A stretch of DNA of 64,000 nt from Schistocerca nitens (lineage: Eukaryota; Arthropoda; Insecta; Orthoptera; Acrididae): positions 477,503,376 through 477,567,375 of the forward strand of contig NC_064619.1 in the NCBI RefSeq assembly GCF_023898315.1, given 5' to 3'. The position numbers were made by a program, and so were the translations under genes. Each line of letters begins with the position of its first letter. Position 1 is the first letter of the stretch. Positions 20,923 to 31,261 of the stretch are shown here, piece by piece. Below the pieces are notes generated by a model. That model was not told the origin of the DNA and did not search any database. It saw nothing but the letters and a program-made list of their open reading frames with translations.

Positions 20923-21809
20923 ATGTCCATTATCCACTGGATATCCGTGGTATTCGAGCCAATCAGGATGAATTGTCGATCCTCTTACGATCCTACTCGC
21001 CGGTCATCTTCTGTCTTCAGGAAACAAAGCTGCGTCCCCATGACCGCTTTGTTCTCCCCCATTTACAGTCCGTCCGGTTTGATCTCCCCTCTGTTGAAGG
21101 CACTCCAGCCCATGGTGGACTCATGATTCTTCTCCATGATACTCTCCATTATCATCCAATCCCCTTAGACAGTTCCTTCCAAGCTGTCGCCGTCCGTCTT
21201 TCCCTTTCTGGATACACGTTCTCTCTTTGTACTGTATACATTCCATCATCCACACCGATGGCACGAGCTGATCTCCTTCATCTTCTTGGTCAGCTTCCAC
21301 CCCCCTATTTGCTGGTTGGGGACTTCAATGCCCACCACCCGCTTTGGGGATCTCCACATCCTTGTCCACGTGGCTCCCTATTGCTAGACGTCTTCCACCA
21401 AGCGGATCTAGTTTGCCTCAACACTGGGGTCCCCACGTTTTTGTCTGCCTCCACGACAAATTTATCTCATTTGGACCTTGCGATCGGTACTGTTTCGCTT
21501 GCTCGGCGCTTCGAATGGTTCGCCCTTGATGATACACACTCGAGTGACCACTTTCCATGTGTCCTTAGGCTGCAGCCTCAACTGCCATATATGCGCCCGC
21601 GACGCTGGAAGTTTGCCCAAGCCGATTGGACACTTTTTTCGTCTCTAGCGACATTCGATGACCGTCGCTTTCCCAGCGTCGACGATGAGGTCACACATTT
21701 TACCGACGTTATTCTTACAGCTGCGGAACGTTCAATACCACGCACCTCCGAATTGCCCCGGCACCCCCCAGTTCCTTGGTGGAACGAGGCATGCCGTGAT
21801 GCAATACAT
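20923..21809 (+). pseudogene. LINE-A ORF2, endonuclease part
   Basis: Apurinic-type endonuclease of the LINE. After MSIIHW a single-base loss near 20941 shifts the frame, then it reads IFCLQETKLRP (catalytic Glu), GTPAHGGLMILLHD, YLLVGDFNAHHPLWGS (Asp/Asn box), SHLDLAIG and DDTHSSDHFPCVL (SDH box). All core endonuclease motifs are present. The frame ends where LINE-B inserted at 21810, within WWNEACRDAI; the remainder resumes after 27618. Confidence 0.85.
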
Positions 21810-22029
21810 TCCCCCTGCGGGTCCGGGGTTAGAATAGGCCCGAGGTATTCCTGCGTGTCGTAAGAGGCGACTAAAAGGAGTCCATCCCCCTCAAGGGGGT
21901 AGTTAGCGCCTGCGTCCGGAGACGGACGGTTATTTGTGGTCTTTTTGGTTTTTCACTTCTCGTTTCTTCCTTCCTTTGGTTGTTTCCTTTCTTTGTTCTT
22001 CTCCATCTCACTGTCTTCCTTACTCTTTC

Positions 22030-22216
22030 CCTTGCCTTCTTCTCCTTGGCTTCTTCTCCTTGGCTTCTTCTCCTTGGCTTCTTCTCCTTGGCTTCTTCTC
22101 CTTGGCTTCTTCTCCTTGGCTTCTTCTCCTTGGCTTCTTCTCCTTGGCTTCTTCTCCTTGGCTTCTTCTCCTTGGCTTCTTCTCCTTGGCTTCTTCTCCT
22201 TGGCTTCTTCTCCTTG
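22030..22216. repeat. 14-bp minisatellite in the LINE-B 5' UTR
   Basis: Twelve consecutive units of TTGGCTTCTTCTCC (TTGG at 22046, then every 14 bp to 22200), with a variant CCTTGCCTTCTTCT at the start. It replaces a block of about 200 bp that LINE-A (about 16600-16740) and the copy at 63.7 kb retain between the pyrimidine-rich stretch and GCCGATTGGTCCCTCC. The 14-bp period gives a 14-residue repeat in all frames, so the repetitive ORFs on both strands are not genes. Confidence 0.95.
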
Positions 22217-22342
22217 CCGATTGGTCCCTCCGTCTGTTTCTCGGGAGGTGTGACCTGAGGTGTAAACATTCACCTAAGGCGGGAGTGCCCTCTGAGAGGG
22301 TCCCCATAAGGAAGGAGCGCGCCATCGGAGACGCTGGCAATC

Positions 22343-23653
22343 ATGGGGGATTCCTCTGCAATGGATTTCTCTTCTTCTCTCTCGACTTCTGCCCACAAAC
22401 GGAAACATGGCCAGCCACCAGTGACAAAGGTACTACAGCCTGCCCCACAGTTCCTCGTCGTTTCTCGATCTGAGGACAGAAAGGATTTCTCCTCTGTCAA
22501 CCCTTTCGTTATCCAGAAGGGCGTAGATGCCATAGCCGGATCTGTCAAGTCGTGTACCAGGTTGCGTAATGGTACCTTGTTACTAGAAACTGAGAACGCC
22601 TTTCAGGCACAGAAACTGATTCGAGCCACACTCCTGTACACGTTCCCTGTCCGGGTGGAGGATCACCGAACTTGGAATTCGTCTCGTGGTGTGGTCTATA
22701 CTAGATCCCTCGACGGATTGACTGACGAGGAGATTCAGTCTTTCCTCGCTGAGCAGGGCGTGACGGCTGTCCATAGGGTCATGAAAAAGGTCGACAATGA
22801 CCATGTACCGACCTGGACACTTTTCTTGACCTTTGATAGTGTTCAGCTGCCATCGCGCATCAAAGTGGGCTACGAGGTTATTTCTGTTCGCCCCTATGTC
22901 CCGACACCTACGCGCTGCTACCAGTGTCAGCGTTTTAATCACAATCGCCAATCTTGTTCCAATGCGGCTAAATGTGTCACTTGTGGCAGGGATGCCCATG
23001 AGGGTGACTGCCCACCTCCGTCTCCTCGTTGTGTGAACTGTCAGGGTGACCATGCAGCGTCCTCCCGCGACTGTCCCATCTATAAGGAAGAACGCTGTAT
23101 CCAAGAAATTCGGGTCAAAGAGAAAGTGTCCACCTCGGCTGCTCGCAAGCTTTTTGCTAGTAGGAAGCCCACGCTGCTCCCAGCGGGGAAATACAGTACT
23201 GTCCTCGCCTCTCCTCGGACTACCAGGAAGGTGGCAACCCAGACATGCGATCTGACCTTCAGCGCCGCGGTCGTCCATTCGGCCAGTGCTAAGATCGCGC
23301 GGTCGACGTCCCCTCTTCCTCCCATCACCCCACAGACACAAGCCCCTTCATCAGCTTCTGCTAAGACGAAGACCCAGAAGTCAGATGCACGGGCCTTCAA
23401 GAAGGAACCATCCCGTGCAGACTTCCTACGTACCTCGACCTCCCAGCCATCGACCAGTACTTCCACCAAACGACCTTCCAAGAAGGCTCATAGGAAGCAC
23501 AGTTCTCCTTCTCTGCCACGGCGCATTTCTTCTCCTGCGCCAACCAGTGGTTGCCGCCCCAGGCCGTCATCCGTTTCGCCTGGCCGCACCGCTGGTAGCC
23601 GAACATCTGGCCGTTCACCGACCATCTTACCAAGACGGCCGATGAACCTATAG
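22343..23653 (+). CDS. LINE-B ORF1 (gag-like, CCHC), intact
   Basis: 436-residue ORF1 protein beginning MGDSSAMDFSS at the ATG 22343. Residues 1-180 form the N-terminal region (PFVIQKGVDAIAGSVKSC; SRGVVYTRSLDGLTDEEIQ). Three zinc knuckles follow at about residues 190-245: CYQCQRFNHNRQSC, CVTCGRDAHEGDC, CVNCQGDHAASSRDC. A long Ser/Pro/Lys-rich tail ends the protein. It should bind the LINE RNA. It is free of stops and shifts, unlike ORF2, and closely resembles the LINE-A copy. The ORF2 start codon (MALIHW, 23768) is 115 bp downstream. Confidence 0.9.
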   Translation: MGDSSAMDFSSSLSTSAHKRKHGQPPVTKVLQPAPQFLVVSRSEDRKDFSSVNPFVIQKGVDAIAGSVKSCTRLRNGTLLLETENAFQAQKLIRATLLYTFPVRVEDHRTWNSSRGVVYTRSLDGLTDEEIQSFLAEQGVTAVHRVMKKVDNDHVPTWTLFLTFDSVQLPSRIKVGYEVISVRPYVPTPTRCYQCQRFNHNRQSCSNAAKCVTCGRDAHEGDCPPPSPRCVNCQGDHAASSRDCPIYKEERCIQEIRVKEKVSTSAARKLFASRKPTLLPAGKYSTVLASPRTTRKVATQTCDLTFSAAVVHSASAKIARSTSPLPPITPQTQAPSSASAKTKTQKSDARAFKKEPSRADFLRTSTSQPSTSTSTKRPSKKAHRKHSSPSLPRRISSPAPTSGCRPRPSSVSPGRTAGSRTSGRSPTILPRRPMNL

Positions 23654-23767
23654 AACCAATGGACGATGACTGTCCGCCTACTGATAGTGGCGGCAGTGCT
23701 TGCTCAAAGCCAGGCCCTCAGCGGCCTTCTAGGTGACCCCTTCTTTCATCTTTCTTTTCTTCTTACG

Positions 23768-26700
23768 ATGGCACTTATTCACTGGAATATTCGCAGCATT
23801 CGCTCCAACCGAGAGGACTTGAAGTTGCTGCTCCACTTGCACCGTCCGCTCGTCGTAGCCCTCCAGGAAACGAAGCTACGCCCTTGCGATCAAATTGCCT
23901 TGGCACACTACACCTCTGTGCGTTTTGACCTACCCCCTGTGGTAGGTATTCCAGCTCATGGAGGGGTTATGTTGCTGGTCCGGGATGATATTTACTACGA
24001 TCCCATCACATTGCACACCGGCCTGCAGGCAGTTGCCATCCGAATTACTCTCCCCACTTTCACATTTTCCATTTGTACCGTTTACACTCCATCGTCTGCC
24101 GTTACCAGGGCGGACATGATGCAACTTATTGCTCAGCTACCTGCACCATTTTTGTTAACTGGAGACTTCAATGCCCTCCATCCTCATTGGGGCTCTCCAG
24201 CATCCTGCCCGAGGGGCTCCCTGTTAGCAGACCTTTTCAACCAGCTCAATCTTGTCTGCCTCAATACTGGCGCCCCTACTCTTCTTTCAGACACATCTCA
24301 CACCTATTCCCATTTAGACCTCTCTATATGTACTACCCAACTTGCACGCCGGTTTGAGTGGTATGCACTTTCTGATACATATTCGAGCGACCACTTCCCG
24401 TGTGTTATCCATCTCCTGCAGCATACCCCATCTCCATGCTCAACTAGTTGGAACATCTCCAAAGCAGACTGGGTGCTCTTCTCTTCCAGGGTGACATTTC
24501 AGGATCAAAACTTTGCAAGCTGCGATAGTCAGGTCGCACACCTCACGGAAGTCATTCTCACTGCTGCTGAATATTCCATCCCTCACCCTACTTCCTCTCC
24601 ACGTCGCGTACCGGTCCCCTGGTGGACCGCAGCTTGTAGAGCCGCTTTACGTGCTTGTCAACGTGCTTTACGCACCTTTAAACGCCACCCTACAGTGGCA
24701 AATTGTATCACTTATAAACGATTACGTGCACAGTGTCGTCGTATTATTAAAGAAAGCAAGAAAGCCAGCTGGGCTGCTTTCACAAGCACCTTCAACAGTT
24801 TTACTCCTTCTGTTGTCTGGGGTAGCCTGCGCCGGCTATCTGGCACTGAGGTCCACTCACCAGTTTCTGGCTTGACGGTCGCGAATGACGTCCTTGTGGC
24901 CCCTGAGGATGTCTCCAATGCCTTCGGCCGCTTTTTTGCAGAGGTTTCGAGCTCCGCGCTCATTACCACCCTGCCTTCCTCCCCCGCAAACAGGCAGAGG
25001 AGGCTAGGCCACCTAACTTCCGCTCCTCAAATCGTTAAAGTTATAATGCCCCATTCACCATGCGGGAACTCAAAAACGCACTTGCCCGGTCATGGTCCTC
25101 CGCTCCAGGGCCTGATTCAATTCATATTCAGATGCTGAAGAACCTTTCTCCTGCGGGTAAAGGTTTTCTTCTTCGTACTTACAATCGCATCTGGATTGAG
25201 GGACATGTTCCCGCATCCTGCCGCGAGTCTATTGTTGTCCCGATTCCTAAGCCGGGGAAGGACAAGCACTTGCCTTCCAGTTATCGACCCATCTCGCTTA
25301 CCAGCTGTGTCTGTAAAGTGATGGAGCGAATGGTTAACTCTCGTTTGGTTTGGCTGCTCGAGTCTCGACGCCTACTTACCAATGTACAATGTGGATTTCG
25401 TAGGCGCCGCTCTGCTGTTGACCATCTGGTTACCTTGTCGACCTTCATTATGAATAACTTATTGCGGAAGCGCCCGACCGCGGCTGTGTTCTTTGATTTG
25501 GAGAAGGCTTACGACACCTGTTGGAGGGCGGGCATTCTCCGCACCATGCATACATGGGGCCTTCGCGGTCGCCTCCCTCTTTTTATTCGTTCCTTTTTAA
25601 TGGATCGACAGTTAAGGGTACATGTGCAGTTCTGTCCTGTCAGACACCTTTCGCCAGGAGAATGGGGTGCCACAGGGCTCAGTTTTGAGCGTCGCTCTCT
25701 TCGCCATAGTGATCAATCCCATAATAGATTGCCTCCCAGCTGATGTATCAGGCTCCCTTTTCGTGGACGATTTTACCATCTATTGCAGCGCGCAGCGTAC
25801 ATGTTTCCTGGAGCGCTGTCTTCAGCGTTCTCTTGACCGTCTTTACTCCTGGAGTGTTGCCAATGGCTTCCGTTTTTCTGACGAGAAGACGGTCTGTATT
25901 AACTTCTGGCGCTACAAAGAGTTTCTCCCACCGTCCTTACGACTCGGTCCCGTTGGTCTCCCATTCGTGGAGACAACAAAATTTTTAGGTCTTACATTTG
26001 ACAGGAAACTTAGCTGGTCTCCACGTGTGTCATATTTGGCTGCCCGTTGTACCCGTTCTCTCAATGTCCTCCGTGTTCTCAGTGGTATGTCGTGGGGAGC
26101 GGATTGAACTGTCCTACTTCGTCTATATCGGTCGATCGTCCGCTCCAAGCTGGATTATGGGAGCTTCGTATACTCCTCTGCACGGCCATCCATCTTACAC
26201 CGCCTCAACTCCATACAACATCGAGGTTTATGACTTGCGATCAGAGCGTTTTATACTAGTCCCGTCGAGAGTCTTCATGCTGGCGCGGGTGAATTGCCAC
26301 TCACCTACCGGCGCGATATACTGCTTTGTCGGTATGCCTGTCTGCTACTGTCAATGCCCGACCACCCGTCTTATCGTTCCTTTTTTGACGACTCTCTCGA
26401 CCGTCAATACGGGTTGTATGTCTCTGCCCTGCTACCCCCTGGAGTTCGCTTTCGTCGCCTCCTTCAACACCTTAATTTTTCACTCCCTGCAACCTTTTGA
26501 GTGGGCGAGAGCCACACGCCACCTTGGCTCCAGGCTCAGGTTCGCGTTCACCTTGACCTCAGCTCGCTCCCAAAGGAGGTTACCCCCGGTTCGGTCTACC
26601 ACTCCCGTTTTGTCGAACTTCGTTCGAAGTTCATTAATATGACCTTCATTTATACAGATGGCTCAAAGACCAATGACGGGGGACGAGTGTTCCTTTGTCG

Positions 26701-27452
26701 GGGCACAAAGTTTCAAATACCGGCTCCATGGCCATTGTTCGGTCTTCACAGCTGAGCTCTTTGCCCTCTACCAGGCTGTTCTTTACATCTGCCGCCACCG
26801 ACATTCTGCTTATGTCATCTGCTCCGATTCCCTGAGCGCCATCCAGAGCCTCAGTGATCCGTATCCGGTTCACCCTTTCGTGCACTGGATCCAACGCTCT
26901 CTTCAGCAGCTGGTGGACGTCGGTTCTCCGGTTAGCTTTATGTGGGTTCCTGGCCATGTCGGTATCCCTGGGAACGAAGCTGCAGATGCCGCGGCCAAGG
27001 CTGCGGTCCTCCAGCCTCGGACAGCTTCTTGTTGTGTCCCTTCGTCAGATTGTAGCAGGGTAATTTGTCGGCGCATTTTATCGCTGTGGCATGCCGATTG
27101 GGCTGCACTTATGGACAACAAGCTTCGGGCCTTGAAACCTCTTCCCGCGGCTTGGACGTCCTCCTCCCGCCCTTCTCGGCGGGAGGAGGTTGTTTTGGCC
27201 CAGTTACGAAGTGGACACTGCCGGTTCAGCCATCGCCATCTGCTGACGGCTGCGCCGCCACCGGCGCCGTTCTGCCCATGTGGGCAATTGCTGACGGTCC
27301 GTCACATTTTAACGTCCTGTCCGGATTTTAACACACTGCGTCTTGATCTTGGCCTGCCATGTACTCTAGATGCCATTTTAGCGGATGACCCACGAGCAGC
27401 TGCTCGCGTTCTTCGTTTTATCAACTTGACAAATCTCTCTAAGGACATTTGA
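23768..27452 (+). pseudogene. LINE-B ORF2: endonuclease, reverse transcriptase, RNase H
   Basis: It begins MALIHWNIRSIRSNREDL at 23768. Endonuclease: VALQETKLRP, LLTGDFNALHPHWGS, DTYSSDHFPCV. The first frame runs to 25138. RT continues in another frame from about 25060 (ALARSWSSAPGPDSIHIQML, LPSSYRPISLTS, AVFFDLEKAYDT), shifts near 25650, then [18 protein letters not shown] and SLFVDDFTIYCS (catalytic FVDD) to a stop at 26107. Further shifted pieces follow; RNase H begins FIYTDGSK (26647) and after another shift gives VFTAELFAL, ICSDSLSAI and WVPGHVGIPGNEAADAAAK, ending at 27452 with a cysteine motif (CPCGQLLTVRHILTSC). At least four frame breaks make it inactive, but all catalytic motifs are recognisable. 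Confidence 0.9.
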
Positions 27453-27618
27453 TTTTGCTGTTTTTTTTAATCCTATGCCTGTCGGTCTGTCTTTTATCGT
27501 GTTTTCCCTTTTAGTTGCTGTTTTAAACTTGTGCCTCGCGGTGCATTCTTAACGTAGTCTGGGCGCTAATGACCATTGAAGTTGTGCGCCCTAAAAAAAA
27601 AAAAAAGATGCCATACAT

Positions 27619-30415
27619 GAGCGGCGACGTGCTCTTCGCGTTTTCCACCACCATCCTACTTTGGCCAACTGTATCCGCTATAAGCAGTTCCGTGCGTGAT
27701 GCCGTCGCGTCATCCGCGATAGCAAGAAGGCGAGCTGGAAATTCTTTACTAGCTCATTTAACAACTTCACTCCCTCCTCGGAAGTTTGTAGTCGAATTCG
27801 ACGGTTATCTGGCGCGCCTAGTTTCTCCCCGGTCTCTGGGCTCACTGTCACGCGTGATACGTTACTGGACCCCGTCGCAATTTCTAACTCCTTGGGTAAA
27901 CACTTTGCTGAGATTTCGAGCTCTTCAAATTACCCGCCAGCGTTTCTCCCGAAGAAATGTGCAGCGGAAGTGCAACCTCTTGCTTTCTTCTCTCAAAATT
28001 GCGAAAGCTATAATACTGTTTTCTCCATGCGGGAACTCCAACATGCACTCTTCTTCTCGCTCCTCCGCCCCAGGACCGGATGGTATCCACATCCAAATGT
28101 TGCTGCATTTATCAACCCATAGTCTGTGTTACCTCCTTCGCATTTATAATCGAATTTGGACCGACAGTACTTTTCACAGACGATGGCGGGAAGCTATCGT
28201 CGTTCCTGTTCCGAAACCTGGAAAGGACAAACATCTCCCCTCTAGCTATCGCCCCATTTCTCTCACGAGTAGTGTATGTAAGGTTTTGGAGCATATGGTG
28301 AATTGCCGTTTAGCTTGGTGGCTCGAGTCCCGCAGTCTTTTAACACCGGCCCAATGCGGTTTCCGAAAGCATCGTTCTGCAGTTGACCATCTTGTTGCTC
28401 TCTCCACCTATATCATGAACAGTTTTCTCTGGAAACGCCAAACAGTAGCAACATTTTTTGATCTGGAGAGAGCATACGATACCTGTTGGAGGACAGGCAT
28501 CCTCCGCACACTGTTCTCTTGGGGCTTTCGAGGTCGGCTGCCACTATTTCTTCGCGAATTTATGGCAGAGTGCACATTTAGAGTGCGGGTGAAAACTACT
28601 CTCTCCCGTACTTTCTCCCAAGAAAACGGGGTACCCCAGGGCTCCGTGCTAAGTGTTGTACTGTTTGCCATTGCCATAAATCCAATTATGGGCTGTCTCC
28701 TTCCCGATGTCTCAGGCTCCCTCTTTGTGGACGATTTTGCGATCTACTACAGCTCTCAACGGACCAGCCTTCTTGAACGACGTCTTCAAGGCTGTCTCGA
28801 TCGCATCCACTCTCGGAGCATCGAAACAGGCTTCCGCTTTTCTCCCAGTAAGACCATTTGTGTTAATTTTTGGCGTCGTATGGAGTTTCCTCCACCCTCT
28901 TTACATCTAGGACCTGTCAAACTTCCATTTTCGGACGTCGCTAAATTCTTGGGTCTTATGTTTGACAGAAAACTGTGCTGGTCCTCCCACGTTTCCTATC
29001 TTTCGGCTCGCTGTCTGCGATCCCTCAACACCCTCCGTTTCCTGAATGGTACCTCCTGGGAGCGGACCGAGTGGTCCTTCTCCGCCTCTTATCGCGCCTT
29101 AGTGCGCTCGAAATTGGATTATGGAAGCATAGTCTACTCCTCTGCTCGGCCGTCTATTCTTCGTCGTCTCGACTCTATCCACCACCATGGATTACGTTTA
29201 GTGTCTGGAGCTTTTTACACCAGCCCTGTGGAAAGCCTTTATGCTGAGACTGCTGAACCTCCCCTGTCCAATCGGCGAGCAGTCCTTCTGAGTCATTATG
29301 CTAGCCATCTGTCTTCCATGCCAGCTAATCCAGCCCGTGACATTTTTTTCGATGCCTCCTTTGATGTAGGGTATGCAGGCCACCCCTCCTCCCTACTACC
29401 ACTGGGAGTCCGCTTCCGTCAACTGCTCCATTCTCTTTGCTTTCGCTTCCCTCAAACCTTCTTGACAACTTGGGGTACAGCACCGCCTTGGCTCCGTCCC
29501 CGGATCTGCCTGCTCCATAACCTTTGTCAATTTCCCAAGGATGGTACCCCTTCACTTGTTTATCGTCGGGCATTTGCTGCTCTATGTGCACAAATGAAGG
29601 AAGCCACATTTATTTACACTGATGGCTCGAAAACATCGTTAGGTGTAGGGAGTGCCTATATTGTTGGCGACACCCCAAATCAATTTCGGCTTCCCGACCA
29701 GTGTTCGGTTTATACTGCGGAGCTTTACGCTGTTCTCCAGGCTGTCCACTACATCCGCCGCCATCAGCGGATACAGTATGTTATCTGTTCAGATTCTCTC
29801 AGCTCTCTCCTCAGTCTCCAAGCTCTTTACCCTGTCCACCCTCTGGTCCACCGGATTCAGGACTGTCTGCACTTGCTCCACCTGGGGGGCGTCTCGGTGG
29901 CGTTCCTCTGGCTCGCGGGACACATTGGTATCTGTGGAAATGAGGCGGCTGATATAGCGGCCAAAGCTGCAGTCTCTCTTCTTCGGCCAGTTATTCAATC
30001 GATTCCCTTCGCCGATCTAAGGAGCGTTTTATGTCGTCGTGTTGTTCTTTTATGGCACGCACATTGGTCGACACTTCCCCATAATAAATTGCGGGACGTG
30101 AAAGCTCTTCCTTGTGCTTGGACCTCTTCCTCCCGAATGCGTCTTCGGGAGGAGGTAATTTTAACTAGGCTCCGGATAGGGCACTGTCTTTTTAGCCATC
30201 GACATCTTTTACGCGGCAATCCTCCCCCACTCTGTCCCCACTGTTCTCAGCTGTGGACGGTAAGACACCTTTTAATTGAGTGCCCCTATTTTACTCCGTT
30301 ATGCACCCGTCTACAGCTGTCGCCTGATATATCGTCAATTTTAGCGGATGACACGTGCTCGGCCGATCGCGTTCTCGAGTTTATTAGTGCCAGTGAAATG
30401 ACGTCAGTCATTTGA
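27619..30415 (+). pseudogene. LINE-A ORF2, reverse transcriptase and RNase H part
   Basis: Continuation of LINE-A ORF2. The first 430 bp carry the linker in a different frame (one shift near 28050). From there about 785 codons are open: [75 protein letters not shown] (FVDD), VRSKLDYGSIVYSSARPS; RNase H with FIYTDGSK, VYTAELYAV, ICSDSLSS and LAGHIGICGNEAAD; a C-terminal CPHCSQLWTVRHLLIEC motif; stop at 30413-30415. An upstream in-frame stretch from 27569 comes from LINE-B's tail and poly(A) and is not a real N-terminus. Confidence 0.9.
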
Positions 30416-30600
30416 AGCTTTTTTTGGGGACAACCAACCCCTTTCTGTAGTGGATTTTTAAGCCTTCCTTCTGCTTTTAGTTTCTCCAATTTTTTGAGTT
30501 TAGTTCCCATTTCTGCTGGTTTCCATTTTCGGTTTTTATTGTTTCCTAAGTCACGGAGCGGGTGCTAAAATACCATAGCAGTTTTGCGCCCTAAAAAAAA

Positions 30601-31205
30601 ACCTATCCCATCAAAGGCAGGGCTACCTGTGAAACCAGTCATGTGGTCTACAAGCTTAGCTGCAACCACTGTGCTGCATTCTATGTAGGCATGACAACCA
30701 ACAAGATGTCTGTCTGCATGTATGGCCACAAACAAACTGTGGCCAAGAAACAAGTGTACCATCCTGTTGTTGAACACGCTGCCAAACATGATATCCTTCA
30801 TTTCAATGACTGCTTCACAGCTTGTGCCATATAGATCCTTCCCACCAACACCAGCTTTTCTGAATTGCGCAGGTGGGAACTTTTCCTGCAATACATCCTG
30901 TTCCTGTAACACTCCTGGCCTCCAACTTAGTCACTGTCCTCACTCATCCAGCCCCTGCCCTGTTCTCATTATACTACTACACAGCAGTCAATCCACCACC
31001 ACACCCAGTCTTTTTATTTCTCTCCTTTTCCGATATCCCCCATGTCTCCCCTGTCCCCTGTCTAACCTGCAGCACTTCACTGTATGCCACCTCCACCATA
31101 ATATCCCTCCCCCTTTCTGCCTGGCTGCCTCCTTACCCCCACTCAGTCGCCACTCCCATCATGCACTGGTGCTGCTGCTGGCAATGTGGTTTCAGTTGCT
31201 GAGAC

Positions 31206-31260
<55 letters not shown>
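30601..31260 (+). mobile_element. PLE-3, + arm, second part: GIY-YIG endonuclease and 3' tail
   Basis: Resumes after the 12-bp duplication with IKGRATCETSHVVYKLSCNH and CAAFYVGMTTNKMSVCMYGH (GIY-YIG-type core, here with YVG), then HPVVEHAAKHDI. A stop follows ACAI at 30834, and remnants of FSELRRWELFLQYIL continue. Penelope-like elements pair an RT with such an endonuclease for target cleavage. The tail ends in a (TG)n tract (31211-31259), as in the other PLEs here. Compare PLE-1 at 59480-59825, where the same part is one open frame. Confidence 0.85.
31211..31259. repeat. (TG)n microsatellite
   Basis: About 24 TG units closing PLE-3. The PLEs at 39.6, 57.9 and 59.97 kb carry CA/TG tracts at the equivalent place, so the repeat probably belongs to the element's 3' region. 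Confidence 0.95.

Positions 31261-31261
<1 letters not shown>

Larger units (their letters stand above)
21810..27606 (+). mobile_element. LINE-B: I-group LINE nested in LINE-A
   Basis: Second copy of the same family, about 5.8 kb, same orientation, inserted in ORF2 of LINE-A. It starts CCCCCTGCGGGTCCGGGG (shared with the partial copy at 63305) and ends GTTGTGCGCCCT plus poly(A) to 27606. The target duplication GATGCAATACAT (21798-21809) / GATGCCATACAT (27607-27618) has one mismatch. It has ORF1 intact and ORF2 broken. Being inside LINE-A it must be younger, yet its ORF2 carries more frame breaks than the LINE-A RT-RNase H part. Confidence 0.92.
16222..30600 (+). mobile_element. LINE-A: I-group non-LTR retrotransposon, interrupted twice
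   Basis: Full-length LINE in PLE-3: 5' UTR from 16222, ORF1 (gag-like, CCHC), ORF2 (endonuclease, RT, RNase H) and a 3' end GTTTTGCGCCCT plus poly(A) at 30592-30600. The flanking duplication is 16210-16221 / 30601-30612. Removing the CACTG transposon (17685-20303) and LINE-B (21810-27606) with their duplications leaves about 5.95 kb, a normal length for such elements. Presence of RNase H after RT together with CCHC ORF1 suggests the I/LOA/R1 grouping; the clade is not settled by eye. Confidence 0.9.

Noticed and set aside
21953..22340. Highly repetitive basic proteins (EEAKEKKPRRRSQG repeats) on the minus strand and leucine-rich ones on +
   Set aside because: All are translations of the 14-bp minisatellite in the LINE-B 5' UTR in different frames.
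21810..27606. CRISPR-like or satellite array interpretation of the repeated units in this region
   Set aside because: The 14-bp units have no spacers and lie in a LINE UTR; the genome context is eukaryotic.
27569..27618. N-terminus MTIEVVRPKKKKKM of the long ORF ending at 30415
   Set aside because: It consists of the LINE-B 3' end and poly(A) tail plus the target duplication; the real LINE-A frame is elsewhere upstream.
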